Both the position numbers and the translations under genes were made by a program. From CBDCYS01 sp965226245 (GTDB lineage: Bacteria > Acidobacteriota > Terriglobia > Bryobacterales > UBA6623), in contig CBDDCL010000015.1 in assembly GCA_965226245.1 (NCBI GenBank), forward strand, positions 124,001 through 188,000: DNA of 64,000 nt. The letters are read 5' to 3'. Each line of letters starts with the position of its first letter. The first letter of the stretch is position 1. The notes beneath the pieces are model-generated. The model ran no database searches and had not been told where the DNA came from. It saw only the letters and a program-made list of their open reading frames with translations. This document shows, in pieces, positions 29,392 through 36,954 of the stretch.

Positions 29392-29764
29392 ATGAATGAA
29401 CAACTTACAACCCTACAGAACAAGGCCATTGAAGCTCTTTTGCTAACGAATACGATCGTTAGAGCGGCAAAAAGAGCAAATGTGAGTGAAGCATCCATTT
29501 ATCGCTGGATGAAACAGGAAAGCTTCCAGACTGCCCTAAGAGCAGCCCGGTCTGGCCCACACCACCACCCGCCTCCAGCAAATGAGCGTTCGCGCCCTCG
29601 ACACGCTCGAGAACGTGATGGACGACCAGAAAGCCTCCTCTGCCAGCCGAGTCAGCGCCTCGCGCTTGGCCATGGACATGATGTACCGAGGTGCCGCCAT
29701 CGACGACATCATCGAACGACTCAAAACCGTCGAAGGGAAACAGTTGAGCCACCAGAATGGATGA
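29392..29764 (+). pseudogene. small HTH protein (phage-like), frameshifted
   Basis: The first ~50 codons read MNEQLTTLQNKAIEALLLTN, then TIVRAAKRANVSEASIYRWM, a homeodomain-like HTH as in phage small terminase or resolvase-type regulators. Near 29555 the sensible frame changes, and MSVRALDTLENVMDDQKASS, ...IDDIIERLKTVEGKQLS completes the protein up to a stop at 29764. Both parts together would make ~124 residues. The function is unknown. The last 37 bases of the coding part recur 90 bp downstream. Confidence 0.55.
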
Positions 29765-29970
29765 CACGCAGCAGAAAGCCCTGGAAAGCAATTTCAAAAA
29801 GTCGAACGACTCAAAACCGTCGAAGGGAAACAGTTGAGAAAAGTCAGAAAGCCCTGGGCAATTTCAAAAAGTCGGAAAAGTCGGGGAAAAGTCGGGGACA
29901 GGAAAAGTCGGGGAAAAGTCGGGAAAAGTCGGGGGAAAAGTCGGGGGAAAAGTCGGGGACAGGCAACGAC
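29712..29970 (+). repeat. 90-bp partial tandem duplication and AAAAGTCGGG minisatellite
   Basis: The 37 bases at 29712-29748 recur at 29802-29838, and the segment with core AGAAAGCCCTGG...CAATTTCAAAAAGTCG is also repeated (29773 and 29849). From about 29870 to 29970 the unit GGAAAAGTCGGG recurs with small length changes. The array lies after the HTH pseudogene. Confidence 0.8.
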
Positions 29971-30073
29971 TTTCCAGGACGCTGGTAGGCCAGCCACGTT
30001 CACCTGGCCTGACTTCACATAGGCCGGTCCTTTGAGGCCCGGCGTCCCCGCACCCCCAGAAATCTGCTCCTGG

Positions 30074-30100
30074 CGAACGACCGTCAGCGACGGTCGTTCG
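30074..30100. repeat. perfect 12-bp stem hairpin next to the IS3 end
   Basis: CGAACGACCGTC and GACGGTCGTTCG are exact reverse complements around an AGC loop. It is strong enough for a terminator, but no U-run follows. Confidence 0.6.
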
Positions 30101-30407
30101 GGGGTTGGGTGGGGGAGATTGAAGTGAACCCCAAACGTGAGACAGTCAGTTAAGGGGGTAGTTGCCGTTCGCTGCAAAAGTATTGCACGGCAGGGTTGAT
30201 GTAGTCCACTCTGGGGGTAGCTGAGCGGAGGATAGGGCTCTGCGGGGACGCAACCCGAGCGCCGACTCAGTTGCCGGAATGGCTGGAGGCGGCTTCGGCC
30301 GCCTCCAAAACCGGGCCTTCCGGCGGCATCCATTCTGGCCCGAAAGCGGTAAATCCCAGGGGTTTGGGGGCGGCGCCCCCAAGCAAGCATGTCGTCGCGG
30401 AGCGACT

Positions 30408-31220
30408 TCATGGCAGCCCCTCCGCCTGCTGCTCGAACTCGGCCGGTGGCCGATAGCCCAGTGCCGAGTGCAGCCGTTTTTCGTTGTACACGCGCTCGAT
30501 GAATTCGCCGATCGAGGCGTAGGCATCAGCTAAATCTCGGTATTCGGTGCGGTAGACCTCTTCGTACTTCAGCGTCTTCATGAAAGATTCCGCCTGAGCG
30601 TTGTCATAGGGATTTCCCTTGCGACTCATGCTGATGGTGATCGTGTGCTGTTGGAGCAAGTCCGTGTAGGCGCGACAGGCATACTGCACGCCGCGGTCAG
30701 AGTGATGTACCAGCCCTGGCAAAGGCTGCCGTTGCCGCAGCGCCATGCCTAAGGCCGAAAGGGTCAGCTCGGCTCGCAAAGTGCGGCCCAGAGCCCAGCC
30801 AATCACCCGCCGTGAATATGAATCCAACAGCACCGCCAGGTAGACGAACTCGCGGCGCAGCCGGATGTAGGTGATGTCGCCCACCCACAGCTGGTTCAGC
30901 GCGCTCGCTGTCATCTCCCGGGCGAGGTTCTCATAGACCGCCAGGGAGTGGCGCGAAGCGGTCGTCACCACGAAGGACTTGCGCCGCAAACAAAGCAGAT
31001 TGTCTTCCCTCATCAGGCGCAGAACGCGTTTGTGATTCACCTGCAAACCGCGCCGCTGCATCTCCGCCGTAATCCTACGGTACCCATAGTAGGGGAACTC
31101 CAGCGCGATCTGCTGCATCGTGTCGCGCAACTCCATCTCGACCGGGTCGCCGGGCGGCCCGGCGCGCCAACGGTAGTAGCCGGCCCGGCTGAGCCCCGTC
31201 ATGGCACACAACGCGCTCAC
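30408..31220 (-). CDS. IS3-family transposase OrfB (DDE integrase core)
   Basis: The 270-residue frame opens with SALCAMTGLSRAGYYRWR, the usual IS3 OrfB beginning. The rve core has its catalytic residues in place: Asp in LWVGDITYIR, Asp in LVHHSDRGVQYA and Glu in NAQAESFMKTLKYEEV. The end, YNEKRLHSALGYRPPAEFE, is complete. In the family OrfB is usually made as an OrfAB fusion by -1 frameshifting; here the frame is open upstream across orfA. It appears intact and potentially active. Confidence 0.92.
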   Translation of the reverse strand: MSALCAMTGLSRAGYYRWRAGPPGDPVEMELRDTMQQIALEFPYYGYRRITAEMQRRGLQVNHKRVLRLMREDNLLCLRRKSFVVTTASRHSLAVYENLAREMTASALNQLWVGDITYIRLRREFVYLAVLLDSYSRRVIGWALGRTLRAELTLSALGMALRQRQPLPGLVHHSDRGVQYACRAYTDLLQQHTITISMSRKGNPYDNAQAESFMKTLKYEEVYRTEYRDLADAYASIGEFIERVYNEKRLHSALGYRPPAEFEQQAEGLP

Positions 31221-31594
31221 GGCTTGTCCTTTCTCGGCCGCTTGCCGGATTTCTTCAAACAGGCAGCCTCGCCATTGACGACCGCTGGCGGGTGATGATC
31301 CCTGAAATGCTGTAAAGTTTTTTTTAGGAAATCGTTCTCCATCGTCAGCTGGCCGATCTTGCGTTCCAGCTCGGCGGTCCGCTGCAGCTGCGTGAAGCCC
31401 TGGGATGGGCCCCGCCGCCCACTGCCGGGGAAGGCCAGCTCACCTCGCGCCCGCCATTCGCCGCGCCAGCGCTCCAACAGTTTGGGGCTCAGTTCTAGCT
31501 GGCGCGCCAGCTCGCCGATGGTGCGTCCGGAGTCGATCTCTCTCATCGCCGCGACTTTCAATTCGCGGTTGTAAATTCGTCGGGCCAAATCCAT
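31217..31594 (-). CDS. IS3-family transposase OrfA
   Basis: The 125-residue protein begins with an HTH of the transposase_8 type (YNRELKVAAMREIDSGRTIGELARQL) and has a leucine-zipper region (AELERKIGQLTMENDFLKKTL). A run of eight A residues on the coding strand (around 31317-31325, codons LKK) is a plausible -1 slippery site that would fuse it to OrfB. Its stop overlaps the OrfB start. It binds the IS ends. Confidence 0.88.
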   Translation of the reverse strand: MDLARRIYNRELKVAAMREIDSGRTIGELARQLELSPKLLERWRGEWRARGELAFPGSGRRGPSQGFTQLQRTAELERKIGQLTMENDFLKKTLQHFRDHHPPAVVNGEAACLKKSGKRPRKDKP

Positions 31595-31768
31595 ACCTCT
31601 CTCCTTTCACTGTATTTGGCCCCTTAACTTTGTGTCTCACTTTTGGGGTGCAGTCCAGATCCCGATCCCTATTCGGAGCCAGATCGGGCAGCTTCAGGGG
31701 ATTTCTTTGGTAAGGATTCTTCATTTGAGTTCGCCATTCGGCGTCCGGGAAGGCTGTTAAGGCGTTGA

Positions 31769-31957
31769 TCCTAAAAACGGCAGTTGGTCGTCTTCGAACC
31801 GCCCCAACCTTGTGACGAGACGTCAGTTGGACCCGAGTGTCATCGGGGACCGGCGGGTGAAGATTGCAACTGCTCCGCAGTTGCAATATCAGCACATAAG
31901 ATACGTTCTTTCAATATGTTACAACGAATGCTAGAACGTCCAACTGCCGTTTTTAGG
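31769..31957. repeat. 18-bp inverted repeat pair with internal hairpin
   Basis: CCTAAAAACGGCAGTTGG (31769-31786) is the exact reverse complement of the block at about 31939-31956, just before the IS256 transposase. In between, ATTGCAACTGC and GCAGTTGCAAT form an 11-bp stem (31863-31887). The outer repeat may be two facing ends of the same IS type. Confidence 0.65.
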
Positions 31958-33125
31958 TTCAACAACAGGACGGCCTCAAACGCCTGCTCGAAGAGCTGCT
32001 GAACCTGGCGATGAGAGCGGAGGTGAGCGAACAACTGGGTGTGGAGCGACACGAGCGCAACCCGCAGCGACAGGGCTGGCGCAATGGCGCCAAGCCCCGC
32101 AAGCTGAAAACCCGTGTGGGAGAGCTGGCGCTGAGCGTGCCCCAGGTGCGCCATTGCGAGCCCTACCAGCCGTCGATGTTCGCTCGCTGGCAGCGCAGCG
32201 AGCGGGCCCTGCTGGTGGCCTGCGCCGAGATGTATTTCCAGGGCGTCTCGACGCGGCGGGTGCAGCGGGTGCTGGATCAGATGTGCGGCTGCGAGGTCTC
32301 GGCGATGACGGTTTCGCGGGTGGCGGCCGAGCTGGATGAGAAGCTGGCCCAGTTCCGCGGGCGGCGTCTGGAGCAGCACGAATACCCCTATCTGATGATC
32401 GACGCGCGTTACGAAAAGATACGCCAAAAAGGCGGCATCGTCAGCGAGGCGGTGCTGGTGGTCGCGGGGTTCAACGAGCAAGGGCAGCGTGAAATTCTGG
32501 ACTGGCGCAACGGCGACAGCGAGTCCGAAGCCACTTGGGGAGAGCTGTTTCGGCAGCTTAAGGACCGCGGTTTCGCGGGCTGCGGCTGATCGTCAGCGAC
32601 GCCCATGCGGGCATCGTGGCTGCGCTGGGGCGGCACTTCCAAGGGGTGCGCTGGCAGCGTTGCCGGGTGCATTTCAAACGCGAGGTGGCGCGCCAGGTCG
32701 CCAACCGGGAATACCGCGAGGTGTTGAGCGACTTGGCCGCGGTGTTTGCTGGAGAAGACAAACAGGAGTGCCTGCGGCGGGGCGAGGAGATGGCCCAAAA
32801 GTGGCAGACCCGGCGGCCCAAAGTGGCGGCGATGTTGCGGCAGGGGCTGGAGGATTGCCTGACGGTGCTGGATTTTCCGGAGGGCCACCACCGCCGGCTG
32901 GGATCGACGAACATGCTGGAGCGGCTGATGAAGACGCTGCAGCAGCGCACGCGGGTGGTGGGAGTGTTTCCCAACCGGGCCTCCTGCGAGCGGCTGATCG
33001 GGGCGATCTTGCTGGAGCGGCATGAGAAGTGGCAACTGGAGCCGCGGCCCTACTTCAGCATGGAGAACGCGGATTGGGAGGCGCTGGGGCAAGCGGCTAG
33101 CAAAACGGCCAGGCAGGCGACCTGA
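31957..33125 (+). pseudogene. IS256-family transposase, N-truncated and frameshifted
   Basis: The reading DGLKRLLEELLNLAM, then VRHCEPYQPSMFARWQRSER and ISTRRVQ-like blocks match the mutator-type IS256 family. Catalytic residues appear as Asp in YLMIDARYEKIR, Asp in LIVSDAHAG and Glu in NMLERLMKTLQQRTRVVG. There is no standard start codon; the frame opens right after a TAG at 31954. One base is missing near 32579 (…RGFAG | LRLIVSD…), splitting the gene into two frames (32011-32589 and 32616-33125). A GC-rich hairpin with a long stem follows at about 33128-33192. The element is inactive. Confidence 0.88.
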
Positions 33126-33263
33126 GCGCGCCGCCGCTGAGCCGGGACCTGCGGTCGCCCCAGGGGCTCCCTGCGGCCCGGCTCAGCGGCGCAAATCTGA
33201 AGAAGGAAAGACACTGGAGAAACAAAGGCACCGTGGAAACAAACAAATTTACAGAAACTTTGT

Positions 33264-33967
33264 TGCAGTCCTGGGCGGTGATTTCAGCGTTGCTGGCGAA
33301 CGTGTACTTGCATTATGTTTTCGACTTGTGGGTGCAAGACTGGCGCAAAAAGTCGGCGAACGGCGGGGTAATACTCGTGCGGTACGCGGATGATTTCGTG
33401 CTGGGATTCGAGCACCGGAGCGAGGCCGAGCGGTTTCTGGAGGAACTCCGGGAACGGTTGGCGGAGTTCGGGCTGGAGTTGCATCCTGACAAGACGCGGC
33501 TGATCGAGTTCGGACGCTGGGCGATAGCAAACCGGCGAAGCCGTGGGGAAGGCAAGCCTGAAACCTTCGATTTTCTGGGGTTCACGCATATATGCGAGAT
33601 CAACCGGAAGAGCGGGCGCTTTGTGGTTGGGCGCAGGACGGTGCGGAAGCGGATGCGGGCCAAGCTGGCGGAGATTAAGAGCCAGCTTAGGGCGCGGATG
33701 CACGCGCCGCCGGGCGAGACCGGCAAGTGGCTGCGGACGGTGGTGCGAGGCTACTTTCAATACCACGGGGTGCCGGGAAACCGCCAGATGCTGGCGGGCT
33801 TTCGCTGGGCGCTGGCCCGGCACTGGCGGCGGACGCTTCGGCGTCGCGGCCAGAAACGCCGGATAAGCTGGGGCCGGTTCTACCGGCTGCTGGACGCGTA
33901 TCTGCCGCAGCCACGATGTTGTCACCCGTTTCCAAGTGTGCGCTTTGCCGTTACCCATCCGAGGTAA
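33264..33967 (+). pseudogene. group II intron reverse transcriptase/maturase, 5' truncated
   Basis: The frame enters the reverse transcriptase domain at motif 4 (VISALLANVYLHYVFDLWV) and continues with the catalytic YADDFV, LGLELHPDKTRLIEFG and FDFLGFTH blocks. A maturase (X) domain follows (RMRAKLAEIKSQLR, WLRTVVRGYFQYHGVPGN, RTLRRRGQKRRISWGRF). No C-terminal HNH endonuclease is present. The first ~200 residues are missing; the sequence before 33264 is not intron-like. The frame ends at the start of domain V. Confidence 0.88.
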
Positions 33968-34039
33968 GAGCCGTATGAGTTGATGCTCACGTACGGATCT
34001 GTGCGGGGGGTGCCGGGCAACCGGCATCCCTACCGCGAC
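33264..34039 (+). mobile_element. group II intron, copy 2, 5' truncated
   Basis: Domain V (about 33967-34000) and domain VI (34001-34039) are nearly identical to those of copy 1 at 24093-24165, differing only in loop bases. They follow the truncated maturase directly. The 5' half with domains I-III is missing, apparently replaced at the junction with IS256 sequence. The 3' boundary falls just before the N-terminal coding part of an IS630 transposase, so the insertion site may have been inside that IS. Confidence 0.85.
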
Positions 34040-35066
34040 CGCTCCCCGGCTCCCCGGCGAGATTTCGCCGCCCTGGCTCAGCGCCGCCGCCGCGCCGCGC
34101 GCTTGTTCGCCGCCGCCAAGATGACGCAGGCGGAGATTGCCCGCCAACTCGGCGCCAGCCGCCAGAGCGTCAGTCGTTGGTACCTGGCATGGCAGCACGA
34201 TCAGCCGGGCTGGCTCGCTGGCGCTGGCCGGGCGGGCCGCAAACCGAAACTCGACAAGCGGCAACGCAAGGTGCTGGACAAGGCGCTGCGGCAGGGAGCG
34301 TCAGCCCACGGTTTTGGCGCCGCTCTGTGGACCTTGCCGCGGGTGGCCACTCTCATCGAGCGGCTCACGGGAGTCTGCGACCATCCCGGACATGTGTGGA
34401 AAATTCTGGGAGCCCTGAACTGGACGCTGCAACGGCCCGCCAAACAAGCTCGGGAACGCAACGAAAAAGCCCGGCGCGAATGGCTGGCCGAACGCTGGCC
34501 GGCCATTAAAAAAAAGCCCGGCGCCGAAAAGCTTGGATCGTCTTCCAGGACGAAAGCGGTGTCACGGAGCGGCCGCCGGTGAGGAGAGCCTGGGCGCCGA
34601 AGGGCGAGACTCCGCGCTTGATTCATGCCTTCAACTGGAAGAAGTTGTCGATCTCTGCCGCGCTGGGTTTCCGCTGGGACGGCCAACGCTGCCGTCTGTG
34701 GTTCCAACTGCGGCCGGGCAGCTATAACGCGGCGGGCCTGATTGATTTCCTGCGGGATCTGAAAAAACACCTGCGAAGACAGCCGGCCATTCTGATCTGG
34801 GACGGCTTGCCGGCGCACAAAAGCCGGGAGATGCGAGCTTATCTGGAGAGCCAGAAGAGCTGGTTGAGGTGGAAATGCTGCCCGGCTACTCGCCCGATCT
34901 GAATCCGCTGGAAGACCTGTGGGGCAACGTGAAGGGCCAGGAACTCGCCAACCGCTGCGTGGAGGGATTAGCGGACGCCGAGGCGGCCCTGCGAAGCGGC
35001 CTGGAGCGAGTGCGCCGATCCAAACTGCCGCTCTCTTTCTTGCGTCACACCGGTCTTCTTTTTTGA
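34040..35066 (+). pseudogene. IS630-family transposase, frameshifted
   Basis: Three reading blocks make one Tc1/mariner-like protein: an HTH part (MTQAEIARQLGASRQSVSRW), a catalytic part (VFQDESG, then ILIWDGLPAHKS) and YSPDLNPLEDLWGNVKG. The D, D, E residues are all present. The first frame change is a -1 step at a run of eight A (near 34508), giving ...KKKARRRKAWIVFQDESG, which could be programmed. The second, near 34869, is a one-base loss that separates KSWLR from VEMLPGYSPDL and is a true lesion. The start codon is probably lost or at ATG 34120; the upstream sequence is intron end. Confidence 0.85.
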
Positions 35067-35106
35067 CCCATGTTGTCACTCTATTTTGCGAGACTCAGTA
35101 GAGCCT

Positions 35107-35181
35107 TTGAGCCGCGAAACGGCGCCGGATCGTAGCCCATGGGTGGAGCGAAGCGAAACGCTGGGTCCGAGACCCTGCGAG
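35107..35181. repeat. dispersed palindromic repeat family A, copy 2
   Basis: It matches 10501-10574 closely from TTGAGCCGCGAA through GGATCGTAGCCCATGGGT to CTGGGTCC. It sits after the IS630 remnant in non-coding DNA. Confidence 0.75.
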
Positions 35182-35570
35182 GGAAGCCCCGGACGCGCGC
35201 CTTTGCGGGTCCGTACCCCTGACGAGTGATCCAGGGCGTGAGCTGCACCCGACGTTCTCCAGGGGCGTCGGCGAGTCGGATGTCGCGGTTTTCTCCGCAT
35301 GAAAAGGCCAAACTGGCAGACAAACATGCCACTTTTCCCAGGCTGCTGCACGAAAACAACACGAAAATTCCGCCCCCTGTCAGCCCGGAAGCATTCCGGG
35401 TTTGTCAGTGCGCCTATACTGAAATCCTGTCGCGTTCGGGCAGAAAATTTCGGGGCGCCGTTCAGAGCCGCAGGCGTCAGCCCGCGCTCCTCGCCCGAAA
35501 ACGTACCCACGCCGGCAGCGGCCGCGGAAACCCTTTTTCCTTGCGGCTGGTTCCGCGTTAGGAAAGAAGA
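35182..35570. other. intergenic, no recognised gene
   Basis: This is the upstream region of the serine hydrolase gene. Open frames on both strands show no family signature. Confidence 0.5.
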
Positions 35571-36701
35571 ATGACGCAGCGAAAAGTTGCACCTCTGCTG
35601 GTTCTCCTGTTTGCGAGTCTGTGGTTTGTCGCCGGGACGCCGCTCGCTGCTCAATCGGCGACTGCTGCCGGCCACGCCAGTCGCGACTTCTCATCACCAG
35701 TCGCGGAAGCTCGCGAGGTTGTCAAAGCATGGCTGGCTGAGCACGACGCGCCCGGCCTCACCATCGCCGTCATGGCCGGCGGAGAGATAGTTTGGTCGCA
35801 AGGCTTCGGGATGGCGGATCTGGAGAACGGCGTGCCGGTCCGGCCCCACACCAAGATGCGAATCGGAAGCGTGTCGAAGTCGCTGACTTCGGCCGCGGTC
35901 GGTCTGCTTTACGAACAGGGCAAGCTGGATTTGGATGCCGCGGTGCAAAAGTATGTTCCTTCGTTTCCGAAAAAGCGTTACCCGATCACAGCCCGTCAGC
36001 TTGCCGGACACCTGGCCGGAATCCGCGGCTATCTGCCCGGCAGCCGGTCGGAAGTTTTCAATATGCGCCATTACGACTCGGTCGTGGCAGGCTTGGAGCT
36101 GTTTCAAGACGACCCTCTGTTGTTCGAGCCGGGAGAAAAGTATAGCTACTCAAGCCACGGATTCAACCTTCTCAGCGCCGTGGTCGAGGGGGCGTCCGGA
36201 CAGGATTTCCTTTCCTACATGCAAGAGAATGTCTTTGATCCCCTCGGCATGAAGAACACAACGGCCGACCACACGGACCGGGTGATTCCGCACCGAACCC
36301 GTTTCTACGAACGCAACGACGCCAGGACCTGGGAAAACGCGCCCTATGTGGATAACAGCTACAAGTGGGCGGGGGGCGGCTTTATCTCGACAGCCGAGGA
36401 CCTTCTGCGCTTTGGCCAGGGAATCATCAGCGGAGGGCTCCTGAAACCCAAGACGGTGCAACTGCTGCTCACTCCACAGCGAACGAAGGATGGCAAACCA
36501 ACCGGCTACGGCATCGGCTGGCGTACCGGCGCCGACGATCACGGCCGTCGCCGGATTGGACACGGAGGCGGTTCAGTCGGAGGGAAGGCACAGTTTGTGA
36601 TCTATCCCGATTCCAAGGTGATTCTGGCGATGATGATCAACACGGGCTCCCTCGATTTGGGAGATTTGCCCTTTGAGATTGCCAGTCTGTTTGTTGAGTA
36701 G
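35571..36701 (+). CDS. class C beta-lactamase-like serine hydrolase, exported
   Basis: The 376-residue protein has a signal peptide (APLLVLLFASLWFVAGTPLAAQ). The beta-lactamase/DD-peptidase fold is shown by the nucleophile motif S-V-S-K in MRIGSVSKSLTSAAVG, the Y-S-S motif in EKYSYSSHGFNLL and the H-G-G-G-S-V-G motif near the C-terminus. The length is typical for AmpC/EstB/LACTB-like family members. Likely roles are periplasmic peptidase or esterase activity; antibiotic resistance is not implied. It is monocistronic, flanked by mobile DNA on both sides. Confidence 0.93.
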   Translation: MTQRKVAPLLVLLFASLWFVAGTPLAAQSATAAGHASRDFSSPVAEAREVVKAWLAEHDAPGLTIAVMAGGEIVWSQGFGMADLENGVPVRPHTKMRIGSVSKSLTSAAVGLLYEQGKLDLDAAVQKYVPSFPKKRYPITARQLAGHLAGIRGYLPGSRSEVFNMRHYDSVVAGLELFQDDPLLFEPGEKYSYSSHGFNLLSAVVEGASGQDFLSYMQENVFDPLGMKNTTADHTDRVIPHRTRFYERNDARTWENAPYVDNSYKWAGGGFISTAEDLLRFGQGIISGGLLKPKTVQLLLTPQRTKDGKPTGYGIGWRTGADDHGRRRIGHGGGSVGGKAQFVIYPDSKVILAMMINTGSLDLGDLPFEIASLFVE

Positions 36702-36850
36702 ACGCAATACTGTTCAGTTAGCAGTTCCGCGCGGAGGGTTTTGGTTCAATGGCACGTGCTCTTGTATCGGGCAGCAACGAACGAACGCCTCACTAACGCC
36801 TCACAGAGCTTTGCTTGCAGAGGCGTAAGCATGCGGTTGTTCTCCTGCGC

Positions 36851-36922
36851 CCTGTCCGCGGACTTCCGTCCGCGGCTCTGTCCGGGCGTCTGAAATTTCC
36901 TGCCACAATCGGAAACGATTTG
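36851..36922 (-). repeat. dispersed repeat family C, copy 3 (inverted)
   Basis: The reverse complement matches 19484-19556 well, from CAAATCGTT through CAGGAAATTTCAGACG and GGACAGAG to the palindrome CGCGGAC-GGAA-GTCCGCG. It ends ~30 bases before the IS1634-type element. Confidence 0.8.
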
Positions 36923-36954
36923 ACTATACGGATACTAAGTGGACAGTATTGCGG

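Larger units (their letters stand above)
30125..31652 (-). mobile_element. IS3-family insertion sequence, both ends present
   Basis: Terminal inverted repeats of 33 bp (30125-30157 and 31620-31652) agree at 28 positions and end in TG/CA. The 1528-bp element carries overlapping orfA and orfB on the minus strand. About 250 bases downstream of orfB hold two strong hairpins (30285-30306 with a TTCG loop, and one near 30363). No target duplication is evident at the flanks, so the flanks may have been rearranged. A loose right end of a closely related element lies at 62597-62641. Confidence 0.88.

Noticed and set aside
29870..29970. Repeat array considered as a CRISPR
   Set aside because: The unit is ~12 bp with no spacers of constant length; it is a minisatellite.
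35571..36701. Serine hydrolase as an antibiotic-resistance beta-lactamase
   Set aside because: The S-x-x-K / Y-S-S / H-G-G set fits the broad esterase/peptidase group; nothing supports a resistance role.
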